This document shows positions 19,888 through 28,541 of a stretch of 64,000 nucleotides of DNA, piece after piece. Within the stretch, counting starts at the first letter, position 1. Each line of letters starts with the position of its first letter. The stretch is from JAIRVZ01 sp031553755. GTDB taxonomy: Bacteria; Bacteroidota; Bacteroidia; Bacteroidales; Azobacteroidaceae. Made by a program: the position numbers and the translations under genes. The notes under the pieces were generated by a model that had not been told where the DNA came from, did not search any database, and was given only the letters and a program-made list of their open reading frames with translations. Location: the NCBI GenBank assembly GCA_031553755.1, contig JAVBKZ010000034.1, positions 62,001 through 126,000 on the forward strand, in the 5' to 3' direction.

Positions 19888-22185
19888 TTAATTATTTACT
19901 TTTAAAAATTTTCCTGAGCTTTTTCCGACTTTGTATAGATATATTCCTGAAACTAAGTCGTTGATATCTATGTTTGTGTGAGTTGTTTGTATCTTGTCTG
20001 ATTTTATTTTTCTTCCATACATGTCGAACAGGACAAAATTTGTGCCTGCCGCGTTTTCTATCAATATTCTGTTAGAGAAGTTGTTAACTTTAATAGCATT
20101 GGTATCCAAAACGGGTACAGACGTCGGATTTCCATCCGAAACAACTAATTTTATACCGGATTCTGTGACTTCAATATCTTTTGAAACAATGACATCATCG
20201 GTTCCGGCTGACAGTTTTACCGCGACTTTATATGTTCCCGGCTGGCTTGCTATGTGGCTTGAACCCGTTGCTCCAGAAATGAATGTTCCGTTTCGATACC
20301 ACCGGTACTCCGCATAAACAGAAGGAGAAGGATTGCCATTAATTGTAATAACCGGCTTGGGAGTTTTTAATATTGAGGCTACTTTTTCCGCGATAATCCT
20401 AAATCCTTCATCATTGGCGTGAACGCCATCAGGCATAAGATGGCTCATATTCGCAGTTGTAGCATAACCATCTATCATTCCTAATCCATATTCTTTTGAA
20501 ATAGCTCGAAGTGTCGGACGAATTTGATCAATGGTAATCTGGTCATTTACAGGACTGTTAAAATTTCTGATGGGTACGAAAATGATCACTTCCGGATGAG
20601 AAGCATAACTTTGAAATTCCTGTATTAAACTGACATAATCATTTTTGAATATTAAGGATCCACTCCAATTGATGGCTCTAGTGTCATTTGTTCCCAACGC
20701 GATGATTGAAATATTCGAATTCAATTCTTTATGTTTGGTGTATTGAGGTTGAACAACCCATGGCTTATCCGCGGCTTTCAAAAGAGTAGTTCCCCCCAAA
20801 CCGCAATTGCTTACCTGATAATCAAGCCCCAACATTCCTCCCAATTGGAAAGGCCACGCGTATTTTCCTCTGATAGAAGATCCGGCACCTTCGGTATTAC
20901 TGTCTCCGACACAACCGATAATGATCTTTTTTTGTTCTGTGGAAGGCTTCGTGAAAAGTTGGATTTCATGAATACTAACAAAACCTCCATCTGTACATTT
21001 GGCATAAAACCTTACTTTCCGGGCTGTTATATCAAATGTCTTTTTCTGCCAACCGGCTTCAGTGGTAGCTATATAAGGAAAAATATCTTCCCATTTTGTT
21101 CCGGTCCAGTATGTCACTTTCCAGTCAGTTACATGCGCGCCCGCGTGATCCTGAAAAAGACCGGCTTCAGCGATTTCTTCTTCTCTGCCGAAATCAAATT
21201 CTACCCAAGCTTCAGTATTTCCGGTTGCTTTGGTGTCATTCGCTCCACTTCCGGTAAGACCATCCCACAAGTTATAAACAGGTGCTCCGGTTTCAAAACC
21301 ACTGTCTCCGGTATGAGTAAGTAGTTCTAATAAATTGTATCTGTAGGAAGTTGGCTCTGTCGGGTCCGGATCTACCGGATCATCAGTTATTTTGATAAGG
21401 GTAAAATTGTCAACTTTAAAAAATCCTTGCATCAGACTCCCGTAAGTATTTTTAACTCCATTGCCGTTGAGAGCTCCCGAACGAATTCCTATCTTAAGAG
21501 GCTCATTTTCAGCGATGGTAACATATACAGTCATCGCGTAAACCGGACTTCCATTGCTACTATAAGTGTAACCTGCATAAGTATAGTTTTCCCCGGCTGT
21601 TTTATTTTGAGGATAATCCGATTCCTTTCCATAAAATTGAACATTGTTGTTGGCAAAAAGCCGTTGCGAAGTATGATATTGATAATTCGCGTCACTCCCC
21701 TGAACTCCCAATCCGCATGAAACCTTGTATTCCCCGGCTGGAAGACCATTTATTATTTGATAAAATTCAAAATTTTCGGGCATTACACAAGCTTTAGCTC
21801 CTGTAATGGTTACCATACCATTTGTACCCGAAAGCAGACCAATACCCATCAACTGATCTGTCGTTTTTCCGCCATCAACAATGGGATTTCCACTACCATC
21901 CTTAAATAACCATGTCCAATCAGAGAGTCGCCATCCATAAAATTCAAGGTGATTATTCACTGTGGTATAATTTTTTAGTATCGGACGGAATGTGCCATCG
22001 GAATTAGCTGAAGTTCCATTAGGATGCTTAGGGTAATTTGGGTTAGCAGATGCATTCCAGGCAATCTCAAGAGCTACGGAGTCTAAATTTGCGTTGACAA
22101 TGTGGGAGGTATAATCAACTTCCTTTTGTGCATAAGTGCACAAGCCGCAAACTAAAGCGACTAAAACAGATGTAATTTTTTTCAT
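19888..22185 (-). CDS. SGNH/GDSL hydrolase (esterase-like) with carbohydrate-binding modules and T9SS type A domain
   Basis: 765 residues from an ATG at 22185, signal peptide 1-19. Residues ~24-265 are a beta-rich module also present twice in the adjacent gene (NHLEFYGWRLSDWTWLFKDG, then TSQRLFANNNVQFYG). Residues ~280-410 resemble an F5/8-type (discoidin) domain. The SGNH hydrolase follows (~420-620): GDSNTEGAG with the nucleophile Ser, GTND with the oxyanion Asn, and DGVHAND with the catalytic Asp/His. A short Ig-like domain and a T9SS C-terminal domain (FDMYGRKIKSD, then SGIYLYKVGK) finish it. Within a PUL this is most likely a surface deacetylase or other sugar esterase, an inference from context. 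Confidence 0.88.
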   Translation of the reverse strand: MKKITSVLVALVCGLCTYAQKEVDYTSHIVNANLDSVALEIAWNASANPNYPKHPNGTSANSDGTFRPILKNYTTVNNHLEFYGWRLSDWTWLFKDGSGNPIVDGGKTTDQLMGIGLLSGTNGMVTITGAKACVMPENFEFYQIINGLPAGEYKVSCGLGVQGSDANYQYHTSQRLFANNNVQFYGKESDYPQNKTAGENYTYAGYTYSSNGSPVYAMTVYVTIAENEPLKIGIRSGALNGNGVKNTYGSLMQGFFKVDNFTLIKITDDPVDPDPTEPTSYRYNLLELLTHTGDSGFETGAPVYNLWDGLTGSGANDTKATGNTEAWVEFDFGREEEIAEAGLFQDHAGAHVTDWKVTYWTGTKWEDIFPYIATTEAGWQKKTFDITARKVRFYAKCTDGGFVSIHEIQLFTKPSTEQKKIIIGCVGDSNTEGAGSSIRGKYAWPFQLGGMLGLDYQVSNCGLGGTTLLKAADKPWVVQPQYTKHKELNSNISIIALGTNDTRAINWSGSLIFKNDYVSLIQEFQSYASHPEVIIFVPIRNFNSPVNDQITIDQIRPTLRAISKEYGLGMIDGYATTANMSHLMPDGVHANDEGFRIIAEKVASILKTPKPVITINGNPSPSVYAEYRWYRNGTFISGATGSSHIASQPGTYKVAVKLSAGTDDVIVSKDIEVTESGIKLVVSDGNPTSVPVLDTNAIKVNNFSNRILIENAAGTNFVLFDMYGRKIKSDKIQTTHTNIDINDLVSGIYLYKVGKSSGKFLKVNN

Positions 22186-22208
22186 GGAAATAACGATATT
22201 AAAAGATT

Positions 22209-22245
22209 GAGCTGTGTCAAAACTATTTTACTTTTGACACAACTC
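22209..22245. repeat. Inverted repeat in the gap between the two module-sharing genes
   Basis: GTGTCAAAA and TTTTGACAC face each other around a 9-bp loop, extended by GAG/CTC. No T-run follows on the minus strand, so a simple intrinsic terminator is unlikely; it could be an attenuator, RNA-processing hairpin or operator between the two genes. Confidence 0.5.
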
Positions 22246-22263
22246 TAATTCCTGAAAGATTTA

Positions 22264-24555
22264 TTATTTTATAACAACTTTAAATGTTTGAGCAGTATTT
22301 GTTCTTACAACATATACACCCGGAGCCAAGTCAATGGAAGTTCCCATTGCATTGTTGGCAATTTTTATACCATTCACATTATAAACAGTATAGTCAGCAC
22401 CCGAAACCGTTAAGGTATTGTTGTTAATAAAATAGGTAGCTTTCGCTATTTGCGCTTCGTTAATTCCGGTAGGATTACCAACAGTATAATTAATTGTATA
22501 GAGTTGTGTTGTCGTTCCGTCAAGTGCTGTAACAGTGACAAATGATTGGCCTGAACCTGAAGTAACATCCACTTCTCCGGCGCCTGAAACTTTCACATCA
22601 GACAAAGTTGGAGTAATAGTAGGAGTTACCGCAGTAGTTCCAAGAGGTAAAGTTACACTATAAGTAGTTTTTTCCGGAGAAAAATCAGTTATGCTTCCCG
22701 TACTTAAAGTGATATTCGAAAGTGTTACATCAGCCGCGTCTGTAGCCGCGAGTTTGAAAAGACGGAAATTATCCATTCTAACCCAACCGTGCATATTAGA
22801 AGTACCCGGAACTCCTCTACCTCCGTTACCTGAGCGAACTCCTACCTTTAAGGGTTCATTGGCAGGAATTGTAACATATACTTTCATTTCTTTAAAATCA
22901 GTAACAGGCGTGGTCGTCGCATAACCGGCATAAGTCTTTACTTCATTTGAGGTACTATATGCGGCATAATTCGATTCGTCTGCAAAAAATTGAACATTGT
23001 TATTAGCAAAAAGCCGTTGCGATGTGAGATTTTGGGCTGCTTGAACTGCCATTAAACAAGATAACCTATAAGTTCCCGCCGGAAGATTGTTTACTGTTTG
23101 ATAAAATTCAAAATCGTCAGGCATGATGCAATTTTTGTTTCCATTGATCCATGCGGATGCTCCATGGGAAGAGTCGTATCCCGCAATTATACCCATATCT
23201 TGACTTGTAGTAGTACCACCGGTAGCAATATCTGTTCCACTACCGTCTTTAAATAACCATCCCCAATCCGAAAAATTCCATCCATAAAACTCAAGGTGAT
23301 TACTTGCTGTCGTATAATTTGCTTTTATCGGACGGAATACATTGCTAATATAAGCAGATGTTCCATCAGGATGTTTTGGATAATTTGAATCTGTAGTCGC
23401 GTTCCATGCGATTCCGGCTGCCGCATAGTCAAAGTCGTTGTTGATGACAGAACTTGTATAATCCGTAGCGTTGGCAATAGGAGCAGCCATAGGAGCAGTA
23501 AAGGTAATTGTATAAACATTTGTAACGGATTGATCTGATGACGTTACCGCAATTTTGTAGGTGTCAGAGCCACCGGTTACATCAACACTTCCCATTTGCT
23601 TACTAACAGTAGCGGCAGAAGCCGCGATGATAGAAGTCCCAGGGAAGATAGTTGTTCCTTGTGGCAATGTGCAAGTATATGATGTTGTCGCGGGATTAAA
23701 CGCGGGCGATAATGTCGCGCCGGTTACTGATAAGGACTCAAGGTTGGCATAAGTTGGAGGCACTATTTTTGTGATGGTAAAATTGTCTACTTTAAAAAAA
23801 CCATACATATTTCCAAAACCGGCTTCTCCTCCGGTTCTCGTAGTTCCATCACCTTTCGTATTTCCCGAACGAATTCCTATCTTTAATGGTTCGTTTTCTG
23901 CAATCGTAACAGATACAGTCATCGCATTAAGCGTATTAGCATCGGAACTTGTAGAGTAACCCGCATAAGAGTATGTTTCCCCTGCTGTTTTATTTTGAGC
24001 ATAATTCGTTGACGCTCCATAAAACTGAACACTGTTATTGGCAAAAAGTCGTTGAGAAGTAAGATAATTGTTTTGAACTCCCAATCCGCATGTTACCTTG
24101 TATTCGCCTGCAGGAAGGCCATTTATTATTTGATAAAATTCAAAATCTTCGGGCATTTTACAATACTTATTTCCTCCAATACTTACCATACCATTTGTAC
24201 CCGAAACCTGATAAATACCTGTAGCCTGATAATCAGTCATTCCACCGGCAACAATGTCTGTTCCATCATATTTTTTAAATAAAAAACCCCAATCAGAGAG
24301 TTGCCATCCATAGTATTCGAGGTGGTTGTTTACTGTGGTATAGCTCGCTAATATAGGACGGAATATAGTTCCACTACCACCATTACCAGGTGTTCCATTA
24401 GGGTGTTTTGGATAATTTGGATCAGTAGTTGCAGAAAAATGAACTCCTTTTGCAACAGAATCTAAATGTGCATTGACAATACGATTTGTGTAATCTTGCG
24501 CGTAAACACACAAGCCACAAACTAAAGCGACTACAATAGATGTAATTTTTTTCAT
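22264..24555 (-). CDS. Multi-module exported protein with two copies of a PUL-shared module and a T9SS type A domain
   Basis: The ATG at 24555 gives MKKITSIVVALVCGLCVYAQ, nearly the same signal peptide as the next gene; a TTG at 24603 is rejected. 763 residues. The ~245-residue module seen at the N-terminus of the SGNH protein occurs here twice (~20-265 and ~364-612). Each copy carries a W-rich NHLEFYGW segment and RLFANN(N/S)VQF, and ends in VDNF or MDNF. Each copy is followed by a cadherin-like beta-sandwich (TTSYTCTLPQGTT and KTTYSVTLPLGTT). A T9SS domain closes the protein (VYNVNGIKIAN, then APGVYVVRTN). No catalytic motif is visible. It is probably a surface glycan-binding protein encoded in one transcript with the SGNH gene. 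Confidence 0.8.
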   Translation of the reverse strand: MKKITSIVVALVCGLCVYAQDYTNRIVNAHLDSVAKGVHFSATTDPNYPKHPNGTPGNGGSGTIFRPILASYTTVNNHLEYYGWQLSDWGFLFKKYDGTDIVAGGMTDYQATGIYQVSGTNGMVSIGGNKYCKMPEDFEFYQIINGLPAGEYKVTCGLGVQNNYLTSQRLFANNSVQFYGASTNYAQNKTAGETYSYAGYSTSSDANTLNAMTVSVTIAENEPLKIGIRSGNTKGDGTTRTGGEAGFGNMYGFFKVDNFTITKIVPPTYANLESLSVTGATLSPAFNPATTSYTCTLPQGTTIFPGTSIIAASAATVSKQMGSVDVTGGSDTYKIAVTSSDQSVTNVYTITFTAPMAAPIANATDYTSSVINNDFDYAAAGIAWNATTDSNYPKHPDGTSAYISNVFRPIKANYTTASNHLEFYGWNFSDWGWLFKDGSGTDIATGGTTTSQDMGIIAGYDSSHGASAWINGNKNCIMPDDFEFYQTVNNLPAGTYRLSCLMAVQAAQNLTSQRLFANNNVQFFADESNYAAYSTSNEVKTYAGYATTTPVTDFKEMKVYVTIPANEPLKVGVRSGNGGRGVPGTSNMHGWVRMDNFRLFKLAATDAADVTLSNITLSTGSITDFSPEKTTYSVTLPLGTTAVTPTITPTLSDVKVSGAGEVDVTSGSGQSFVTVTALDGTTTQLYTINYTVGNPTGINEAQIAKATYFINNNTLTVSGADYTVYNVNGIKIANNAMGTSIDLAPGVYVVRTNTAQTFKVVIK

Positions 24556-24614
24556 GGAAATAAATGTATTAAAAATTAATATTAGTGTTTCTTTTTTAGA
24601 CAAGAATACTTTTG

Positions 24615-24681
24615 CAAAAATAGATGCTTTAAGACCTTGGTTACGTGTAAATTTGTTCTAAAAAAGAGTGTTTTTGTCCTG
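24615..24681 (-). promoter_or_regulatory. Promoter and shared upstream block of the multi-module gene
   Basis: The minus strand reads TATTTTTG (24622-24615), matching the Bacteroidetes -7 box, ~60 bp before the ATG at 24555. The upstream sequence aligns without gaps to the GH2 promoter region at 19800-19866, which suggests joint control by one regulator. Confidence 0.6.
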
Positions 24682-24757
24682 ATTTCCGATGATTTATTTT
24701 TTGATTATTCGAAGTGGCTTTTTTTGGTTAAATTTTGAATTTGTCTTGATTTTTTTG

Positions 24758-24812
24758 TCAGGCACGGAGTGAAAAGAGTTTATTTCATGGAGTATCTTAT
24801 CACTTGATATCT
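24758..24812. repeat. Palindromic repeat, family A, half copy
   Basis: GGCACGGAGTGAAAAGAGTT and the following TATTTCATGGAGTATC match one arm of the family A element (compare 31923-32020 on the opposite strand), up to the CACTTGATATC at the centre. The other arm is missing. Confidence 0.6.
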
Positions 24813-24918
24813 TTTATTATTTTGATCAAATGAAAGAAAATGAAAGAAAATGAAAGAAAATGAAAAGAATGAAAAAAATGAAAAAAATACAATGAATATC
24901 AATGAATATCAACAAATA

Positions 24919-25569
24919 TCACATAAAATAAGTCAACTTAACGCCGACAACCTGATTAGAAGAAGAATCGAAGTAATCTGATTTTTTATTACTAAAGATA
25001 TCCGAAAGTCCAAAATAATAGCGGCCTTCAACAGCGAAATTTCCAATTCCCGAACGAATTTCGAAACCGCCGCCACCGCACAATCCCCAATCAAAAACAC
25101 GTTGTGTCGGTTGTGAATAATAAGGAGGAATTTCTTCTCCGTCGGGATAAACAATGTGAGACTTTAATGTTTTTTCATTCAATAAAAAACCGATTTGGGG
25201 ACCTAAATTAAAAATGATGCGGAAACGTTTTCCTGTCTCGAAATAAATATGGGTAAGAACCGGAATTTCTAAATATCCTAACGAACGGGCATATTGATGT
25301 TCCGGAATGTCGGGATTGTATTCTTCCCATCCTCGTTGCGAATAATTGAGTTCTGTTTGTATGCCGAAATTTTTTTCCGAAATAAAACGGGCGGACAATC
25401 CTCCTTCAAATTGCATCAGTGATTTTTGCCTGACCGAAGGTGTAAACCTGACTGAAGAAAACGTCAATCCTCCATTCGCTCCAAAAGAAAGTTCTTGTTG
25501 GAATTTATTTTGAGAAAACGCGGTGCTGCCGCAAATTGAAATAACCAGAATCAGGATTAACTTATTCAT
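24919..25569 (-). CDS. Outer membrane beta-barrel protein (PorT-like family)
   Basis: The ATG at 25569 gives MNKLILILVISICGSTAFSQ, a clear signal peptide; the frame extends further upstream but that part overlaps the preceding gene. 216 residues with alternating beta-strands such as LSFGANGGLTFSSVRF and FGIQTELNYSQRGWEE, the 8-stranded barrel pattern of the OMP_b-brl_2/PorT-like family, ending LTYFM. Its ATG overlaps the TGA of the LysM gene by 4 bp (ATGA), so translation is probably coupled. The role is unknown; PorT itself is needed for T9SS in Porphyromonas, but this resemblance is at family level only. Confidence 0.85.
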   Translation of the reverse strand: MNKLILILVISICGSTAFSQNKFQQELSFGANGGLTFSSVRFTPSVRQKSLMQFEGGLSARFISEKNFGIQTELNYSQRGWEEYNPDIPEHQYARSLGYLEIPVLTHIYFETGKRFRIIFNLGPQIGFLLNEKTLKSHIVYPDGEEIPPYYSQPTQRVFDWGLCGGGGFEIRSGIGNFAVEGRYYFGLSDIFSNKKSDYFDSSSNQVVGVKLTYFM

Positions 25570-27137
25570 TGTTTTTTCTCTTTTAGAATAATTGATTCGG
25601 GAGTGTAGTTCACGAAGAAGATATTCGTATTGATGAATCCTCCCCAATTATTGACTCTTTGGAAATTAAAATCGGTTTGTATTCCCCGGTATTTTACTTT
25701 GTTGATATTGGATTCGAAATCCGATCCGAATTGGTTGACCGCTTTAATAAAAAACATTCCGGTGTCGAAACCAAGTAATCCGAATTTTGGATACGAATTA
25801 TTGATAGAGCGATTATACCAACGAGAAAACGATTGATAAATCAAACGTGTTTCGGGAGCAAGCGCTTTTACATAAAAATTGGAATAAATTGTAGTATTCA
25901 ATTTGTATAAATTATCGGAAATTTCGGCCGATGTTTCATAAGTTTGCCACTCGGGATAGCCAAATAACGACAAATCAAATTCCGGTTTTTCGGAAAGAGA
26001 AGAAAGTGTAGGCATAATTTTCAATAAAGATTCTTTTGTTCCGGATAACGGAACAACGACATTTTTTTTATCAAAAACCAACATCGTTTCTAATTCCGCG
26101 CGGAATTTAGTAGAAAAAGTGATTGTTTTATAAGGAATCTTTTCCAAAGCCAAATCATTTTTGAGCGTTTGTACGAAATCCGATTTGTTATTGTTCTCTT
26201 CCTCTATAAAAATAATGTTATACTTTTCATATTTTTTCAAAAAAGCTTTAGCCGCGTTGGCGTATAAATAATCAGCCGGAGTATTGATTTGAAATAAATA
26301 AGGATTATTCGCGGCTTCATCACATTTGGAAGTGAGAGGAATTATATAAGGAATTTGATTTTTTTTGGAAAAATCGGAAATCAACTTGATTTGTTCGTCT
26401 GTAATCCCTCCGATTATTAAATGGGAAGATTTTAGATCATCCGCGTTTAATATTTTTGAAAGAATTTGAACATCGTTCCCGATATCGATTACCTGTAAAT
26501 TAGCCGAAATTCTCGATTGTTTCAGGCTGTCTAAAGCCAACAAGATACCTTCGTAATATTCCACGATTTTCGCTTGTAGATTAGCCGGATTGGTTTTTTC
26601 TATCGTTCCGAAAGGCAATAAAATGGAGATATTGATAACGTCAACCTGTTTTGATTCTTTTGATTTGAATAACAAAGAATTGGTAGCGGCTTCCTTCATC
26701 GTTTCAATATCTTGGTTCATTTTATTCAACGGAATTTGAATCGTTCTTCCGATGATAAATGATTGAACCGAAAGTCCGGGATTGGCATCCAGGATATCTT
26801 CTCCTTTTAACTTATATTTTTTTGAGACGGAATATAATGTCTCTTTAGGTAATATTGTATGATAAATAATGTTTCCCTTGGGTTGAGGTATCTTTAGCGT
26901 ATTCCCAATTTGTATGCCGGTTTCACTTTCAGGATTTAATTTGTAAATCGATTCAACCGAAACTCCATACATTTTGGAAATAGAATATACCGTTTGTCCC
27001 CTTTCTATTGTATGGTAAAATGTTTTTTCTTGCTGACCGGCAGAATTATTTTCTTTTGGATAAAATGCATTTTGAGAATTTACGTTATATAAATGCAAGG
27101 TAGCGATAAATATAAAAAAGAGGCAACGCTTGAACAT
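25566..27137 (-). CDS. LysM-domain protein with periplasmic binding-protein-like fold
   Basis: 523 residues from an ATG at 27137, signal peptide ending near VNS. Two LysM domains lie at ~40-85 (YHTIERGQTVYSISKMYGV) and ~92-138 (YHTILPKETLYSVSKKYKL), which bind peptidoglycan glycan chains. Residues ~165-510 resemble a type I periplasmic binding protein (ISILLPFGTIEK, then YYEGILLALDSL). Fusion of LysM with this fold is a Bacteroidetes-specific arrangement, probably a wall-anchored sensor or scaffold in the periplasm. It is translationally coupled to the beta-barrel gene downstream, which suggests the two act as an envelope pair. Divergent from the type B T9SS cargo gene. Confidence 0.85.
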   Translation of the reverse strand: MFKRCLFFIFIATLHLYNVNSQNAFYPKENNSAGQQEKTFYHTIERGQTVYSISKMYGVSVESIYKLNPESETGIQIGNTLKIPQPKGNIIYHTILPKETLYSVSKKYKLKGEDILDANPGLSVQSFIIGRTIQIPLNKMNQDIETMKEAATNSLLFKSKESKQVDVINISILLPFGTIEKTNPANLQAKIVEYYEGILLALDSLKQSRISANLQVIDIGNDVQILSKILNADDLKSSHLIIGGITDEQIKLISDFSKKNQIPYIIPLTSKCDEAANNPYLFQINTPADYLYANAAKAFLKKYEKYNIIFIEEENNNKSDFVQTLKNDLALEKIPYKTITFSTKFRAELETMLVFDKKNVVVPLSGTKESLLKIMPTLSSLSEKPEFDLSLFGYPEWQTYETSAEISDNLYKLNTTIYSNFYVKALAPETRLIYQSFSRWYNRSINNSYPKFGLLGFDTGMFFIKAVNQFGSDFESNINKVKYRGIQTDFNFQRVNNWGGFINTNIFFVNYTPESIILKEKKQ

Positions 27138-27160
27138 ATTTTTGATATTAAATGAAAATC

Positions 27161-27191
27161 GTGAATAGTAAACTCACAACTCACTATTCAC
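27161..27191. repeat. Inverted repeat in the divergent gap
   Basis: GTGAATAGT (27161-27169) and ACTATTCAC (27183-27191) are perfect reverse complements with a 13-bp spacer. It lies between the two divergent start codons and could be a shared operator or a decayed palindromic repeat. Confidence 0.45.
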
Positions 27192-27216
27192 AGATATGTA
27201 AATATAACAACGACGA

Positions 27217-27224
27217 CAAAGTTA
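27217..27224 (-). promoter_or_regulatory. Possible -7 box for the LysM gene
   Basis: The minus strand reads TAACTTTG, matching TAnnTTTG, 80 bp upstream of the LysM ATG. No convincing -33 box was found. Confidence 0.35.
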
Positions 27225-27247
27225 AAAATAAATATTAATTTTGGGAC

Positions 27248-28525
27248 ATGAAAAAAAAGATACTTCCTATTTTTCTTTGTTTATTGGCATTTCCCCTTTT
27301 TGCCCAATACGAGGTTAAAGGCGGTCAAGGCGCGCCTTTACTTGCTGAAAATAATATCAATGAACGTATTCAGGTTTACTTCCTGAATGGTTTACAAAAT
27401 GCCGAAATCACTTTTACTTCACAATCGGGATCTATTCAATGGTATAAATTTACAGGAAAAGCGACAGACGCGACTCCCATTGGAAATACGTCAGTTTTAA
27501 CAGACATAGAAGATGGCATGGGATATTATGTCGGAGATCCGGCAAGTACGTCAACTTCATATATTTGGATTATAGATTATTCTAAGCATGTTCCGGCTTT
27601 CAATTCTATCAAAGTTGAAGAATCAGATGATAAATGCGAACGTATTAAATTACTCATTGATGTTGACGCGGATAAATTACTCTATTCTATTCCGAAGTCA
27701 GGAATTCCTACTGAAATTTTCAGGGAATATAAATTGGATTATACAACAATGAAATTTAATAGTTCGCAATCAAAATATATGAGCGAACCGATTGAGGAAA
27801 CTATCAAGGGAACTCCGGTTGAATTGACTGTCGATTCGGTGTTGGAAGATACAAAATTTCAGTTTTCAGGCGATCAGTTCGCTAATTATTTCAACATGGG
27901 AAAAACGATGACGACTTCCGGATATAAAGCGATAGCTGTTCAGGCTACAGTCCTTATTGACAGTACAGCTACCACTGCCGGAAACGAAATTTCAGGTGAT
28001 GGAATTTCAGCGCCTTCCGATTTTTCATTCAATGCTTACGCCAATGAGCCTGTTGCTGTTTTTTATAATTGGAAAGTTTATAATTTAGACAGAAGTAAAA
28101 CCGACCCGGTATCGCAATCTACGGCGCGAAATTTACATTACACATTTGAACAAACCGGTCGTTACCGGGTGGATTTAGATGTGAGTGACGCTCAATCTAT
28201 TTGTACATATTCTTATTCGGCTTCCGATATTATTATCTCCGATTTTATCCTGAAAGTACCGAACGCGTTCAGTCCAAACTCATCTCCCGGAGTGAATGAC
28301 GTTTTTAAGGTCGCTTATAAATCAATAGTTAAATTCAACGCGTGGATATTTAACCGTTGGGGAAATGAACTGTTTCATTGGTCGGATCCTTCGCAAGGAT
28401 GGGATGGTAAATACAGAGGGAAATTTGTTCCTCCCGGTACATATTATTACGTTATAGAAGCAGAAGACGCGACTGGAAAAAAACACGTAAAAAAAGGAGA
28501 TGTTAACATTGTAGGTGGAAAATAA
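27248..28525 (+). CDS. T9SS type B (gliding-motility C-terminal) sorting-domain protein
   Basis: 425 residues from an ATG at 27248, signal peptide 1-19 (PLFAQ). Residues ~205-335 contain a PKD/Ig-like fold (NEPVAVFYNWKVYNL, then TGRYRVDLDVSDA). The last ~90 residues are the gliding-motility-associated type B sorting domain: VPNAFSPNSSPGVNDVF, FNRWGNELFHW, WDGKYRG and PPGTYYYVIEA are all hallmark segments. It is therefore exported by T9SS. The rest has no recognisable enzymatic motif. The rlmN gene starts 16 bp downstream, probably co-transcribed. Confidence 0.9.
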   Translation: MKKKILPIFLCLLAFPLFAQYEVKGGQGAPLLAENNINERIQVYFLNGLQNAEITFTSQSGSIQWYKFTGKATDATPIGNTSVLTDIEDGMGYYVGDPASTSTSYIWIIDYSKHVPAFNSIKVEESDDKCERIKLLIDVDADKLLYSIPKSGIPTEIFREYKLDYTTMKFNSSQSKYMSEPIEETIKGTPVELTVDSVLEDTKFQFSGDQFANYFNMGKTMTTSGYKAIAVQATVLIDSTATTAGNEISGDGISAPSDFSFNAYANEPVAVFYNWKVYNLDRSKTDPVSQSTARNLHYTFEQTGRYRVDLDVSDAQSICTYSYSASDIIISDFILKVPNAFSPNSSPGVNDVFKVAYKSIVKFNAWIFNRWGNELFHWSDPSQGWDGKYRGKFVPPGTYYYVIEAEDATGKKHVKKGDVNIVGGK

Positions 28526-28541
28526 ATTTAATTTTAAAATA

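Larger units (their letters stand above)
24604..24918. other. Gene-poor gap with promoter, half repeat and short tandem repeat
   Basis: The gap of ~315 bp contains the promoter block of the gene at 24555 (24615-24681), one arm of repeat family A (24758-24812), and an AT-rich tandem tract with three or more copies of a 10-bp unit TGAAAGAAAA (24832-24865) followed by TGAAAAAAA-like copies and two TGAATATCAA copies (to ~24910). No ORF of note was found. Confidence 0.6.

Noticed and set aside
22209..22245. Inverted repeat as intrinsic terminator between the two PUL genes
   Set aside because: No T-run follows on the transcribed strand.
24829..24910. Short tandem repeat considered as a CRISPR array
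   Set aside because: Units are ~10 bp, AT-rich, without spacers, and no cas genes are present.
27236..27243. TAATTTTG as a promoter for the type B T9SS gene
   Set aside because: It lies 4 bp before the ATG, so transcription would start inside the gene; a leaderless mRNA is possible but unsupported.
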